A DNA stretch of 64,000 nt. Source: Okeanomitos corallinicola TIOX110. GTDB lineage: Bacteria; Cyanobacteriota; Cyanobacteriia; Cyanobacteriales; Nostocaceae. The stretch is from the NCBI RefSeq assembly GCF_038050375.1, contig NZ_CP150886.1:248001-312000 (forward strand), in the 5' to 3' direction. The number at the start of each line of letters is the position of its first letter. The stretch's first letter is position 1. The notes beneath the pieces are model-generated. The model was not told where the DNA came from. It did no database searches and saw only the letters and a program-made list of their open reading frames with translations. The position numbers and the translations under genes were made by a program. Shown piece by piece: positions 1 through 10,297 of this stretch.

Positions 1-669
1 TAACTCCTGATCATCTTGATCAATATCTTGTTCTTGACGCTGACGAGCCGATAATACAGCAATTAGGTTATGTACTAATTCTATAATATCCCCAAGAAAT
101 GGACTATTATTTGCTAGTGCTTCTAATTGTTCCACTGCTTGTCTTTGTACTTTTCCTTTTCCTAATATCCGCAGAAACAGCGTTTCGGGTGTACTGGGTA
201 GTTGATGAATTGCCACAACTACGGTTTTTAATCCTTTTGGCAAAAAATAGATGCCTTTCCCCCATATATCTTCATTTACAATACCATTAAAGCTCTCTAG
301 TATTTCTACTGATGCTGTAGGCGTAAAAATCCACAGATAAGGCAATTCAGCTTCATTGATTCGCGTATCATTGCGTTTAGCTTGCCTTTCTAGTTCTGCA
401 TGAATGTCAAACAGTTTACCCATACAACTGCGAATTTCACTCTTGCTGACAGGGTTACGGAATGGTTCAAATATGGCATAACTTGTAGCCATTTTCCCTA
501 TTATTCCCAGGGTTTCTAGACTTTTTGTTGGTTGGGGTGAAGGAATAAATAATACGTCAACTTGTCTGACTTCTGCGGTGATATCTTTGCTGGTTTCTAC
601 TTGCCCATAAGGTGTTAATAGTTCCGTTAGATATTGTTTGGCGAATTGATCATGTATAAACCGAGTCAT
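1..669 (-). CDS. DUF4351-type protein with Rpn/PD-(D/E)XK-like N-terminus, partial
   Basis: The reverse strand reads open from an ATG at 669 to the window edge (223 codons, no stop), so the 3' end lies outside. The product begins MTRFIHDQFAKQYLTELL and is a close paralogue of the complete 317-residue protein at 17413-18366, sharing the N-terminal motif, a DVLFIPSP segment, a FEPFRN segment and a SARQRQ...DDQEL segment in the same order. The family is common and multicopy in filamentous cyanobacteria; its N-terminal part resembles the Rpn/PD-(D/E)XK nuclease-transposase group and its C-terminus normally carries DUF4351, which is cut off here. Real function is unknown. The start is chosen because the paralogue starts at the same residue. 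Confidence 0.85.
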   Translation of the reverse strand, partial: MTRFIHDQFAKQYLTELLTPYGQVETSKDITAEVRQVDVLFIPSPQPTKSLETLGIIGKMATSYAIFEPFRNPVSKSEIRSCMGKLFDIHAELERQAKRNDTRINEAELPYLWIFTPTASVEILESFNGIVNEDIWGKGIYFLPKGLKTVVVAIHQLPSTPETLFLRILGKGKVQRQAVEQLEALANNSPFLGDIIELVHNLIAVLSARQRQEQDIDQDDQEL

Positions 670-857
670 TAGATTTTAATCCCTGCTTTCATCCTGTTCA
701 TCCTTTAATCTTGAGTATCCTGTTCGCGCAGCGTGGCGTATGACTCCTACGTCGTCACGCAAGCTATAGCCACTTCTGACAATTTTGGATCAAGTCTTAA
801 TAATGAATTTAAGGCAAAGAAGGGGTCGTTCAGTGCTAACCTTAGAGATGATATTGC

Positions 858-887
858 TTGATCTTCTGGTCTTTAACGACCGATACT
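858..887 (+). promoter_or_regulatory. candidate sigma70-type promoter of atpD
   Basis: TTGATC (858-863) and GATACT (882-887) are separated by 18 bases, and the -10-like box lies about 30 bases before the atpD ATG. The match is moderate; this is a pattern call only. The rest of 670-917 holds no gene; 721-765 contains an imperfect GC-rich inverted repeat of a type dispersed in these genomes. Confidence 0.35.
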
Positions 888-896
888 GAAAACTAG

Positions 897-2366
<1,470 letters not shown>

Positions 2367-2440
2367 TAGAAGGGAACAGGGAATAGGGAACAGGTAATGG
2401 AGACCAGGTAACAGAAAACAGTTCATACTGTCACCTGTCA

Positions 2441-2496
2441 CCCCTTCGGGGTTCGCCACTTGTTTATGTCGGGAAACCCGTCCACCACAGTGGCTC
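2441..2496 (-). repeat. dispersed ~50-bp cyanobacterial repeat, copy A
   Basis: Read on the minus strand this begins GAGCCACTG, continues with GGACGGGTTTCCCGAC and ends AAGTGGCGAACCCCG. The same order, GAGCCACTG..GGGCGGGTTTCCCGAC..CAAGTGGC, occurs at 12255-12299 on the plus strand, inside a decayed transposase gene. The copy is bounded here by degenerate TGTCACCTGTCACCT-type tandem repeats (about 2386-2440 and 2497-2550), so the whole atpD-atpC spacer is repeat DNA. Confidence 0.75.
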
Positions 2497-2575
2497 ACCT
2501 GTCACCTTTCACCTCAAGTCTGTCACCTGTCACCTGTCAACTGTCACCTAATTACTAAGTAGAAATTAAAGAATT

Positions 2576-2989
2576 ATGACTCTGACCGTTCGTGTAATTG
2601 CCCCAGATAAAACTGTCTGGGATGCTTCAGCTGATGAGGTAGTTCTACCAAGCACTACTGGTCAGTTGGGCGTATTAACTGGACACGCACCTATGTTAAC
2701 AGCATTAGATACAGGCGTAATGCGTGTTCGTGCTGATAAAAATTCTAACTGGCAAGCGATCGCTCTTTTAGGTGGTTTTGCTGAAGTTGACGAAGATGAA
2801 GTTACCATTCTTGTTAATGGTGCTGAACGTGGTGATGCTATTGATTTAGAAGCAGCCCGCAAAGCTTACAACGAAGCACAAACCAAATTAAACCAAACTT
2901 CCTCAGAAGATCGTCAAGCACAAATTCAGGCTAATCAAGCCTTTAAACGCGCCCGCGCTCGCTTTCAAGCAGCCGGCGGTTCGGTGTAA
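2576..2989 (+). CDS. atpC: ATP synthase F1 subunit epsilon
   Basis: The 137-residue product [30 protein letters not shown] is the epsilon subunit (plastid name atpE), which sits on the central stalk with gamma and regulates ATP hydrolysis. The N-terminal beta-sandwich with the [12 protein letters not shown] motif (about residues 29-40) and the C-terminal two-helix part, rich in Ala, Gln and Arg (residues 90-135), are both complete. It follows atpD in the same direction and is closed by a hairpin terminator at 3015-3048. Confidence 0.98.
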   Translation: MTLTVRVIAPDKTVWDASADEVVLPSTTGQLGVLTGHAPMLTALDTGVMRVRADKNSNWQAIALLGGFAEVDEDEVTILVNGAERGDAIDLEAARKAYNEAQTKLNQTSSEDRQAQIQANQAFKRARARFQAAGGSV

Positions 2990-3014
2990 TTTATACCGTA
3001 AAATTAAAATTTAT

Positions 3015-3048
3015 AAGGGTGGGTAATTAAGCCTACCCTTATTTATTT
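3015..3048 (+). terminator. terminator after atpD-atpC
   Basis: AAGGGTGGG (3015-3023) pairs with CCTACCCTT (3032-3040) through one G-U pair, with an 8-base loop, and is followed by ATTTATTT. It lies 25 bases after the atpC stop. Confidence 0.75.
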
Positions 3049-3180
3049 GTAGATATTAGCTATTTAGAAAATAAACAATCAGTAATTGTTCCTTTAATCC
3101 CACCAAAAAATTAACCAAAATCTCGCAAATCATCAATTGACCATCTGCATTTATCTGCGTTCAATTCTGAACCCCAACCA

Positions 3181-3217
3181 TAAAAAAAGAGTTATGAATT
3201 AAATAACTCATAGCTCT
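3181..3217 (-). terminator. terminator of the downstream-reading 3248-3988 gene
   Basis: On the minus strand AGAGCTATGA (3217-3208) pairs with TCATAACTCT (3197-3188), with one G-U pair, and is followed at once by a run of seven T. It lies 30 bases past the stop of the minus-strand gene at 3248. Confidence 0.75.
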
Positions 3218-3247
3218 TAAATCATAAAAAATAGTTAAATCAAGTTT

Positions 3248-3988
3248 CTAAAAACCGCTAAAGTTGTAACCAACGCCAACTAATAAACCGATATCAGTTT
3301 GATCAAAAAATCCGGCGTTAACAGCAGCAGTAGCAGTAAATCTATTATTTAGAGGTACATCAACACCACCTGTCACCATCACCGCAGTTTCCGAATTATC
3401 ACCAGTTTTAATAGCAGCACCTACACCTACATAGGGAGCAATAGGTAAACGTTCACTAAATGGATCTCCAATGGATTGAAAGGAGAAATCATAGGTAAGA
3501 GGAATCAAAAATGTTGTGTCATCTCCTAAAACAGCAGATGGTCTAACCGATAAAGAACGGGTAAAACCAATCTTACTGATAACTGCGAAATTACCATCAG
3601 CTAAAGCTGATTCTCCACCACTTAAACCAATATTACCTGCAAGACCAACATAACTACTACCACCACGAGTAGGTCTACCAACACCAATATCTGATTGAGC
3701 AATTTGATTTTCTGGTAGCGTTTGAGTGGATGCTGACTCAGAAGCAGAAGTTGGGTTTGCAGAAATCAACATCATTGATGAAGTAGCCGCTGTTCCGGGA
3801 ACAGGTACAATAGTACGATCTGTTTCGTTCGTTGCAATATCAGGAAACTGTTGTACTGCTTCCATATTTTCCTGGTTTTCAGCCATTTGTGCTGGTTGGG
3901 TTGTTTCTGCAATTGCAGAGAGTCCACTACCCAAAACAGCTAGAGTTGCTAGACTGGGTAAACAAAAAAGATTTTTACGTAGAAACAT
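3248..3988 (-). CDS. secreted or outer-membrane beta-barrel-like protein
   Basis: The 246-residue product has a classic signal peptide: MFLRKN, then a hydrophobic stretch and an AIA-ET cleavage site. A low-complexity Thr/Ser/Gln-rich linker covers about residues 30-95. The C-terminal half alternates Gly and hydrophobic residues (YVGLAGNIGLSGG, APYVGVGAAIKTG, DIGLLVGVGYNFSGF) and ends in an aromatic residue, as small outer-membrane beta-barrels do. The ATG at 3988 was chosen over an in-frame start at 4027 because it begins the signal peptide and has a GAG-containing site a few bases upstream. The family was not recognised; an outer-membrane location is inferred from the pattern. Confidence 0.85.
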   Translation of the reverse strand: MFLRKNLFCLPSLATLAVLGSGLSAIAETTQPAQMAENQENMEAVQQFPDIATNETDRTIVPVPGTAATSSMMLISANPTSASESASTQTLPENQIAQSDIGVGRPTRGGSSYVGLAGNIGLSGGESALADGNFAVISKIGFTRSLSVRPSAVLGDDTTFLIPLTYDFSFQSIGDPFSERLPIAPYVGVGAAIKTGDNSETAVMVTGGVDVPLNNRFTATAAVNAGFFDQTDIGLLVGVGYNFSGF

Positions 3989-4130
3989 ACTATTCTCATT
4001 CACTCCTACATTAATTCCGATGACCACATTATGACCACAGTTTATTATTGCTGTGGGTTTAATTTAACAAATTTAGGCAATACTCAACATTTAACACCAA
4101 AAAATTAATTTTTTCATCTTTAATTTGGAA

Positions 4131-4218
4131 TTATGCAATTGGGATTTAAGCATAAAGCGGGTAATAAAGTATCCTGAATGTGGCAGATGACAAAAACAGG
4201 ATTTATGCAGTTGGGATT
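4131..4218. repeat. imperfect direct repeat in the 3989-4302 spacer
   Basis: TTATGCARTTGGGATT occurs at 4131-4146 and again at 4203-4218, 72 bases apart, in the region upstream of the minus-strand outer-membrane-like gene. No coding sequence is visible in 3989-4302. Whether the repeat is an operator pair or repeat debris cannot be told from sequence. Confidence 0.5.
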
Positions 4219-4302
4219 ATAGCCTAATTTTTGGTAACATCATATCCGTTGAATTAACTACAACATAAAAACGTCAAAAGTAGTAGAAAAATTATCACGA
4301 AT

Positions 4303-4971
4303 TTAACAATTGAGGGCTGTTTTATAAGCTTGAACTTGTAAATCAATACCTGTTATTGCTGTGCCAACCACAACAGCATTTGCACCTAAATCTAATGCTT
4401 TTTTTGCTTCTGTTGGCGAAGAAATACCACCTTCACAAATAACAAAGGTATCTAATTTTTTTACTATTTGGGTGAGTAGTTCCCATCCAGGTGGGGTAAA
4501 CTTCTTGGTTTCGCTAGTGTAACCAAAAAGAGTTGTACCAACAATATCTGCACCTGCTTCTACAGCTAATTTTGCTGCATCGAATGTATCTACATCTGCC
4601 ATGACTGGCTTATGCAATTCTTGATGAATGCGGTTAATAATATCAATTAATTTTTCATTACCAGGACGTTTTCTGGTGGTTGCATCTATAGCGATGATAT
4701 CCGCTCCCGCTTCAGCGACCGCGACAGCATGATGAAACTGGGGGGTAATGTAAACTTCAGAACCTGCTATAACTTGCTTCCATAGTCCAATAATTGGCAG
4801 TTTAACTTTTTTTCTCACTGCTTGGATATGAATGGGGGTGTCAATTCTCACACCTACAGCACCATTATTAGCTGCGGCTTGTGCCATTGCGGCAATGATA
4901 TCAGGATCATGTAATGGCGAGTCTACGGGTGCTTGACAGGAAACTATTAATCCTGGTTCTAAGTTCAGCAT
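4303..4971 (-). CDS. nanE: putative N-acetylmannosamine-6-phosphate 2-epimerase
   Basis: NanE interconverts ManNAc-6-P and GlcNAc-6-P in amino-sugar metabolism. The 222-residue length fits the family. The sequence shows the family's TIM-barrel pattern: LIVSCQAPVDSPLHDP at the N-terminus, GVRIDTP, LPIIGLWKQ, ADIIAIDAT, PVMADVDTFDAAKLAVEAGADIVGTTLFGYT, ICEGGISSP and GANAVVVGTAITG. It stands alone, with no nanA or nanK nearby, so in this cyanobacterium it probably serves amino-sugar recycling rather than sialic acid use; that role is inference. Confidence 0.92.
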   Translation of the reverse strand: MLNLEPGLIVSCQAPVDSPLHDPDIIAAMAQAAANNGAVGVRIDTPIHIQAVRKKVKLPIIGLWKQVIAGSEVYITPQFHHAVAVAEAGADIIAIDATTRKRPGNEKLIDIINRIHQELHKPVMADVDTFDAAKLAVEAGADIVGTTLFGYTSETKKFTPPGWELLTQIVKKLDTFVICEGGISSPTEAKKALDLGANAVVVGTAITGIDLQVQAYKTALNC

Positions 4972-5117
4972 TGGGAAGATTTTGGGTAAATTTAGTCTAA
5001 AAATTATCTAATAATAATCTAATCTATGAATACAAAAATGTAATGAAATGTAAAGTGTGGTGCGGGCAAGATACCCGCCATATTGATGCTAATTAAATTT
5101 TAATTAGCAGATATACA

Positions 5118-6284
5118 TCAGTATCTTAAAATTGCCGCCACATTTGTTCCATTTGGCATTTCCTCAGATGTCAGAGTATAAACTCTACCACCATTTAACA
5201 AAGTATGAATAGCAGCAAAATCTAACATATCTTTATCATCTGGTTCAGGTTCCTTGTGTAAATCTAAAGTTGTATTGTCTAGATCAAATTTTCCCCATTG
5301 TTGCTGATCTACAGCCACAAACAAAGAATCAATTCGTTGATAATAAGCTGCGGGAACAATTGTTTTAATATCACTAACAGCTTTTTCTATTCCTTCTCCT
5401 GCTAATTGTTGATAACGTTCCATAGCAAACTTTTTATCTTGCTCAAATAATGGGGCTACAATTTGCCAAGCTTGATGATGTAACTGTTCACAAGTCATAA
5501 CTTCTGGATTACCAGTAATACTTTCTGTGAATAGATAGGGATAAGTATTTGCATCTTGGTAAATGGGTAAAAGATATTCTACACCTGCTAAAACTAAAGG
5601 GGCTTTTTCTGTACTTATTTTCTTAATTAATTCTGTATTAATAATGCGGAAAAAGTTGGAAATATCTGCTTCATGCTTTTCTCTATCAGGACTACCTTGT
5701 CCATGAAATGATCCTGGATGTTCAGCCGCTGTTCTTCGTCCTCTCACTGTTCCTACTCTATGTTGTACACCGTTTTGAAACTCATCTTCTAATATAGTTT
5801 CTTGGAGACTATGGGGCATATTTTCGACTTCAATCTCATTGAGATTATGGGCTGTACCTACAAAAAACTTCACATCTTTTTGACTTAATGCTAAAACAAA
5901 AAATTTACCTTCATTATTAATAAAATGCAGTAGTGGTTTCAGATGAAATTGCTCACTAACTACCACTAATTCTGGAAATTCAGTTGGTAAACAGTAGTAA
6001 CGAAATAAATTAGGGGAAATAAAAATTACTAATCCTTGATCTTGATGTTCCCAAAAATCATCTTGAGCTAATTCCATCGCAGGTTGCAGAAAATTGATTG
6101 CTTCTGTATGTCTCAACCCCATCGCTTCTAAATTTTCCTGTGCTTCCTTGATTAAATTTTTAAACCGAATGGGATTTTGGCGGATTTCTGCCCCTGCTTT
6201 TTTTGTGGGTAAATAAATAGATAGGGAAGGGGTTTGGGGATTTTCTGCTAAGGTTTTTAGTGCATCAATAGATAAGGATGTCAT
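5118..6284 (-). CDS. baeRF-like (eRF1-related) conserved protein
   Basis: The 388-residue product starts MTSLSIDALKTLAENPQTPSLSIYLPT and contains NPIRFKNLIKEAQENL and a middle VQHRVGTVRGRRTAAEHPGS segment. This organisation resembles the bacterial archaeo-eukaryotic release-factor-like (baeRF) proteins, whose middle domain is related to eRF1 and whose function is unsettled, possibly ribosome-linked. The family call rests on recognition of the N-terminal pattern and is moderate. The ATG at 6284 was preferred to an in-frame TTG at 6305, since AGGA lies 12 bases before it. No operon partner is evident. Confidence 0.85.
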   Translation of the reverse strand: MTSLSIDALKTLAENPQTPSLSIYLPTKKAGAEIRQNPIRFKNLIKEAQENLEAMGLRHTEAINFLQPAMELAQDDFWEHQDQGLVIFISPNLFRYYCLPTEFPELVVVSEQFHLKPLLHFINNEGKFFVLALSQKDVKFFVGTAHNLNEIEVENMPHSLQETILEDEFQNGVQHRVGTVRGRRTAAEHPGSFHGQGSPDREKHEADISNFFRIINTELIKKISTEKAPLVLAGVEYLLPIYQDANTYPYLFTESITGNPEVMTCEQLHHQAWQIVAPLFEQDKKFAMERYQQLAGEGIEKAVSDIKTIVPAAYYQRIDSLFVAVDQQQWGKFDLDNTTLDLHKEPEPDDKDMLDFAAIHTLLNGGRVYTLTSEEMPNGTNVAAILRY

Positions 6285-6425
6285 ATTATTATTTTTTCCT
6301 ATCAAGAGGTTTGAGAAGATATAATAATTTCAACCCCTGACTTGGTGAGTCTGCATCTTTCTTTGGATCAGAATTATGCTGTTTTATTTACTTCTTTGGA
6401 GAGATTTTATTTATCAATGTTTAAA

Positions 6426-7082
6426 TTAGCTAGAATGATGAATATGATTAGTATATGATTGATGCTTGGTATTTTGATTGACAAAACCTAGATTTACCCG
6501 TTTGATTAACCAGTATAATCCACAAAGAATAATGAAGGTAATAGCTATAATTACTAAAGGTTGTTTACCAAGAATTTCTTCAATACCTTTAGTGATTATT
6601 GCATCTGGTTGAGTGACAAAATCCCAGCTATTAAAACGTAAAAACCGCCCCCAATAAATACCTATAGAATTAAGGGCATGGGTAATTAATTCAATACCTA
6701 AAATCCATTTACTTTGACCAATACGGTGTAAATAATGGCCTAGGTTAATTAGAGATATAACATAGGCTTGAAATCCAGCAAGAATGACTATAAAATAAAC
6801 AGGAATTAAGACTAATGTAATCATCCAAATTGATTGGATGTTACGAATATCATCTATGAGATGAATTATATCAGTTAATAAATAAGGCGCATTAGGCAAA
6901 AAGGCATAGAAAACTAAAAAACCTAACCACCATACCCAAGAGCGTCCACGGTTAGTTCTAAATAACCAAACACTTAAAGCTAAAGGTATAAAAGCTAAAA
7001 ATAAATTCCATGTCATCCAGCGCATATTGATTTGTAATACTTGGATGACTCTAGTGAGTAATTCAATTAATTCTACTTTCAT
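6426..7082 (-). CDS. DUF1361 integral membrane protein
   Basis: The 218-residue protein has about six hydrophobic helices and the DUF1361 hallmarks MTWNLFLAFIPLALS and FLPNAPYLLTDIIHL near residues 25-80. The family is widespread in bacteria and its function is unknown. The ATG at 7082 is preferred to an in-frame TTG two codons earlier. It runs in the same direction as the neighbours, but with more than 100 bases on each side it is probably its own unit. Confidence 0.88.
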   Translation of the reverse strand: MKVELIELLTRVIQVLQINMRWMTWNLFLAFIPLALSVWLFRTNRGRSWVWWLGFLVFYAFLPNAPYLLTDIIHLIDDIRNIQSIWMITLVLIPVYFIVILAGFQAYVISLINLGHYLHRIGQSKWILGIELITHALNSIGIYWGRFLRFNSWDFVTQPDAIITKGIEEILGKQPLVIIAITFIILCGLYWLIKRVNLGFVNQNTKHQSYTNHIHHSS

Positions 7083-7136
7083 AATCAATCACTTTTATGG
7101 ATTTATAACTGCCATCAACTTATTTCAAAACTAGAA

Positions 7137-7161
7137 CCCCGAATCCTTGAAGAAGTCGGGG
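7137..7161. repeat. palindromic CCCCGA...TCGGGG hairpin
   Basis: CCCCGA (7137-7142) pairs with TCGGGG (7156-7161), and the inner TCCTT/AAGAAG bases can extend the stem. It sits between two minus-strand genes and could terminate the lipoprotein gene at 7211-7678. Similar GAAGAAGTCGGGG sequences are common repeats in Nostocales. Confidence 0.5.
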
Positions 7162-7210
7162 ATATATAAATTCTAAAAATCCTGAATTCTAGAATGCTTG
7201 AATTTTAGAT

Positions 7211-7678
7211 TTATTGGGGTTGACTACAATACTGATTTAGCTGATTCCCGAAATTATCTGATTCTTTACCAGTGGTTTTTGCTGCTGTCAGTATGGACTC
7301 AATATCTTTTCTGGCACTGTGAATTTTTTGTCTCCCAGTGTTAGAAGCTTCTGCATTTTTTGTTGCACCCAAGGCTTTACCTGCTTTGGCGATCGCTTGA
7401 CTAAGTTGATCAAATAAATTTACAAAGTTGGTTTGAAATTTCTGAAGTTCGGGATCTGTTAATTTTAGTTTTTCAATTGATTTATTAACATTTTCCAAGT
7501 CTTTGGCAAGTTTCAAACTTGTTGTCACTTGTGTACCTTTATTGTTCTCAATTAATGATGTTCCTTGATTTACAGATGTAATCAGTCGTTGACACTGGGA
7601 AATTTTACTTTCACTACAACTGGTGACGAATAAAGCAATACTCAGGCTCATGGGAGCAATAACTGTATACTTACGCAC
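7211..7678 (-). CDS. small lipoprotein, helical, function unknown
   Basis: The product (about 155 residues) begins with RKYTVIAPMSLSIALFVTSC, a type II signal peptide with lipobox and a Cys after which the mature protein starts. The mature part is helical, rich in Lys, Asn, Thr and Gln, with NKSIEKLKLTDPELQKFQTNF and ARKDIESILTAAK segments and no recognised domain. A GTG at 7678 puts two basic residues before the hydrophobic core; TTG at 7690 and ATG at 7639 are alternatives, and no clear ribosome site decides between them. It is likely anchored in the outer or plasma membrane. Confidence 0.7.
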   Translation of the reverse strand: MRKYTVIAPMSLSIALFVTSCSESKISQCQRLITSVNQGTSLIENNKGTQVTTSLKLAKDLENVNKSIEKLKLTDPELQKFQTNFVNLFDQLSQAIAKAGKALGATKNAEASNTGRQKIHSARKDIESILTAAKTTGKESDNFGNQLNQYCSQPQ

Positions 7679-7743
7679 AATAAATATCAAGATGTTAATA
7701 GGATGAAAATCCCATTAATAGTAACTAATAATTAGTCTTTAGT

Positions 7744-7792
7744 CATTGGGCATTGGGCATTGGGCATTGGGCATTGGGCATTGGGCATTGGG
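7744..7792. repeat. seven perfect copies of heptamer CATTGGG
   Basis: The heptamer is repeated seven times without a change between the lipoprotein gene and cbiO. This is the short tandemly repeated type found in Nostocales intergenic DNA; copy number is expected to vary between strains. Confidence 0.95.
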
Positions 7793-7854
7793 TTATTCAT
7801 CACCCTAACTCCCCAACTCACCATTACCCTATCTTCCCCTACCGACTGCCGCCG

Positions 7855-8619
7855 TTACCAATCTACTGGTAATCCTAGTTGATCTAAGGTTTCCCCATCT
7901 TGTAGCAGAGGTTTAATTTCGCTATCTATTTGAATTTTGCCTTCTGATAGAACTAAAGCGCGTTGGGTTACTCTGCCTAACCACTGTAAATCGTGGGAAG
8001 CAATTAACATCACCTGTACTGGTAATTTTAATAATACTTGGGCTAAATGTCGTCGCCATGCCGGATCTAGTCCGGTTGTTGGTTCATCTAAAATCAATAT
8101 TGCCGGATCTAGGGCTAATATTGAGGCTAAGGCTGCTAAACGTCTTTGTCCTCCTGAAAGTTCATGGGCTGAACGGTGAGCATAAGCTTCTAAGCCAAAT
8201 TCTGCTAATAATTCTTGTGCTTTATCCTTGGCTACTGCGGGAGAAATACCATAGTTGCGAGGTCCAAAGGTGATATCTTCCAGGATGGTAGGCATAAATA
8301 ATTGATCGTTGGCATCTTGGAAGGTAAAGCCTATGTGCTGACGTACTTTGGATAAGGTATTTGGTTCTACTGGAATACCATTAATTGTCACTGTGCCACT
8401 ATGGGGATGTTTTAAGCCGATCAAATTTTCTAAAAGGGTGCTTTTTCCTGAACCAGTTGCACCCATCAAGGCCACGCGATCGCCTGAATTTAAGCTAAAT
8501 GATATATCTTTTAATACTGGTTGTTGGTGTAAATAGGCATAGACCAAATTCTTGACCTCAACAATAGCATGATGAGGACGAGAACGATAGTTTTGGGGGT
8601 TAGATGTTAAGGATGTCAA
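7855..8619 (-). CDS. cbiO: cobalt/nickel ECF transporter ATPase
   Basis: This is the ATP-binding subunit of an energy-coupling-factor metal importer. The 254-residue protein contains Walker A GATGSGKST (about residues 53-61), Q-loop GFTFQDANDQLF, signature LSGGQRR (about 154-160) and Walker B LILDEPTTGLD. It is the last gene of a cbiM-cbiQ-cbiO cluster; a 102-base gap separates it from cbiQ. With CbiQ and CbiM it would import Co2+ for cobalamin or Ni2+ for hydrogenase and urease; the sequence alone does not decide which metal. Confidence 0.93.
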   Translation of the reverse strand: MTSLTSNPQNYRSRPHHAIVEVKNLVYAYLHQQPVLKDISFSLNSGDRVALMGATGSGKSTLLENLIGLKHPHSGTVTINGIPVEPNTLSKVRQHIGFTFQDANDQLFMPTILEDITFGPRNYGISPAVAKDKAQELLAEFGLEAYAHRSAHELSGGQRRLAALASILALDPAILILDEPTTGLDPAWRRHLAQVLLKLPVQVMLIASHDLQWLGRVTQRALVLSEGKIQIDSEIKPLLQDGETLDQLGLPVDW

Positions 8620-8721
8620 GATTCACCACTCAAATTTAATAGTCAGGATGCAGGAAACAGGGAAAGATTAATAATAATATCCGAATCACCAATTACCAAT
8701 CTAAACAAACAATATATTTAT

Positions 8722-9381
8722 TTAAATGGGCATAGTATAAGAACTCAAGGTTATACAGGTAACGACTATCCCTACTGCAATTAGTGTAAAACGTTCCTTG
8801 GCGGTAAGGGTAGAATCTATGGGTAGTTGCCCGTTGTAACCACGAGTTACCATTGCGCCATATACTCTCTCTGCTCTTTCTAAGGTACGAAGATATAAAG
8901 CTCCAATCATAGCTGCACTTGCATAGCGTAACCATCCCCCAACACCATTTAGTCCTCTTAATTGGGCGCTGCGCTGCATTCTGGTGACTTCTGAAAGTAA
9001 TATTTCTAGATATTGCCCTGCTAAAAGTAAATTTTCTTTTAATGGTATGGGTAAGGGTAAACCTTTAAGAGCAATACCAAAACTGTGGGGGGGTAAAGTG
9101 AGTAAAAAGCTATTCATGATGATTAAACAAATTAGCGATCGCACCATCAAAAAACTCGCTTTTTCCCATCCCAAAGGTAAGGCTACTAATGATAGAAAAA
9201 TTACTTCTGCACCCAGTAAACCCCCTAATTTACGGATAGAAACCCTTGATATTCCCATCCATAAAAGAGCGATCGCCCCATACACCAGTAAGTTATACCA
9301 GGCATAATGTTTTAAAAAAGCTGCCCCAATGACGATAATTAAGGACAGTTGTAAACGTAATGGTAAGGAAATTTTAAGCAT
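8722..9381 (-). CDS. cbiQ: cobalt/nickel ECF transporter transmembrane protein
   Basis: CbiQ is the membrane T-component coupling CbiO to the substrate-binding CbiM. The 219-residue protein has four or five hydrophobic segments (for example LSLIIVIGAAFLKHYAW, LICLIIMNSFLLTLP) and the family cytoplasmic motif region SEVTRMQRSAQLRG near residues 128-141, which contacts the ATPase. Its start overlaps the end of cbiM by 8 bases, so the two are translationally coupled. Confidence 0.9.
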   Translation of the reverse strand: MLKISLPLRLQLSLIIVIGAAFLKHYAWYNLLVYGAIALLWMGISRVSIRKLGGLLGAEVIFLSLVALPLGWEKASFLMVRSLICLIIMNSFLLTLPPHSFGIALKGLPLPIPLKENLLLAGQYLEILLSEVTRMQRSAQLRGLNGVGGWLRYASAAMIGALYLRTLERAERVYGAMVTRGYNGQLPIDSTLTAKERFTLIAVGIVVTCITLSSYTMPI

Positions 9382-10297
9382 TCTTAGGTTTCATAACTTT
9401 GGCAATTCCAAAGGCTACTGCAAAGCAAGCCCCAGCACCGACTAAACCTGCAATACTCGTCCCAATTTGCCCTAAACCTTGGATACCATAATCAGCTAAA
9501 GGTGTAGGTACAACTATTCGTACTTGTTCACTTAAATCAATGAAACCCAGATTTTCTGCTACTTTTTCTAAACCGTCAGGCCAAGCAGAAGCAAACAAGG
9601 ACAATACACCAGCAACTAATAAAATACCGACTACAGGCGTTAGCCAGCCACGAAATTTCTGTTCTTCACCTGGTAATAAATCTGGGCGGGCTGTGGCTAA
9701 ATATGCTAACACACCTCCAGTAATTAATCCTTCACCCACGCCGATCAAAATATGTACACCAGCCATGGAGGCTAAAACTAGGTTAACTGGTGCTGTTCCT
9801 GAAATTGCCAATTGTATGGCGCAGGCCATCGCTGCTACTACTACACTGACACCAGCTGCTATTCCAGCAGCTAGGGGTAAACGTGCTTTAGAACCACCTA
9901 AGAATCTTTGTAAAGTCTGGGTTAATAACCAAGCCACCCAAACCCCTATCACTCCCATGTTTAAAATATTTGCCCCCAAGGCAGTAATACCACCATCAGC
10001 AAACAGCACTGCTTGAATAATTAAAACTGTGGCAATACATAACATTCCTGCCCAGGGACTACCTAAAATAATAGCTGCTAATGCGCCTCCTAAAAGGTGT
10101 CCGCTAGTTCCTCCCGCTACGGGAAAGTTGATCATTTGGGCTGCAAAAATAAAGGCTGTAGTTAAACCCAGTACTGGAGCGCGACGAATACCGAATGCTG
10201 TTTGCGATCGCCCAAAACTAACTAATAAAGCTCCTCCACTAGCTAAACTTGTAACTGCTGCCACTGGCACAGAAATAAATCCATCTGGTATGTGCAT
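9374..10297 (-). CDS. cbiM: cobalt/nickel ECF transporter substrate protein, CbiM with fused PDGLE (CbiN-like) domain
   Basis: CbiM binds the metal with its extreme N-terminus; MHIPDGFIS is exactly the conserved metal-binding start, with the His at position 2. Residues 1-210 are the multi-helix CbiM part (GGTSGHLLGG, GVHILIGVGEGLITGG). The C-terminal region carries PDGLEKVAENLGF, the PDGLE domain that replaces a separate CbiN/NikN. At 307 residues it is longer than plain CbiM for that reason. It is the first gene of the cluster. No cobalamin riboswitch core is visible upstream, which leaves the metal and the regulation open. Confidence 0.93.
   Translation of the reverse strand: MHIPDGFISVPVAAVTSLASGGALLVSFGRSQTAFGIRRAPVLGLTTAFIFAAQMINFPVAGGTSGHLLGGALAAIILGSPWAGMLCIATVLIIQAVLFADGGITALGANILNMGVIGVWVAWLLTQTLQRFLGGSKARLPLAAGIAAGVSVVVAAMACAIQLAISGTAPVNLVLASMAGVHILIGVGEGLITGGVLAYLATARPDLLPGEEQKFRGWLTPVVGILLVAGVLSLFASAWPDGLEKVAENLGFIDLSEQVRIVVPTPLADYGIQGLGQIGTSIAGLVGAGACFAVAFGIAKVMKPKNA

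Noticed and set aside
7744-7792. CRISPR-like array
   Set aside because: Seven adjacent 7-bp units without spacers are a simple tandem repeat. No direct repeats with unique spacers were found anywhere in the window.
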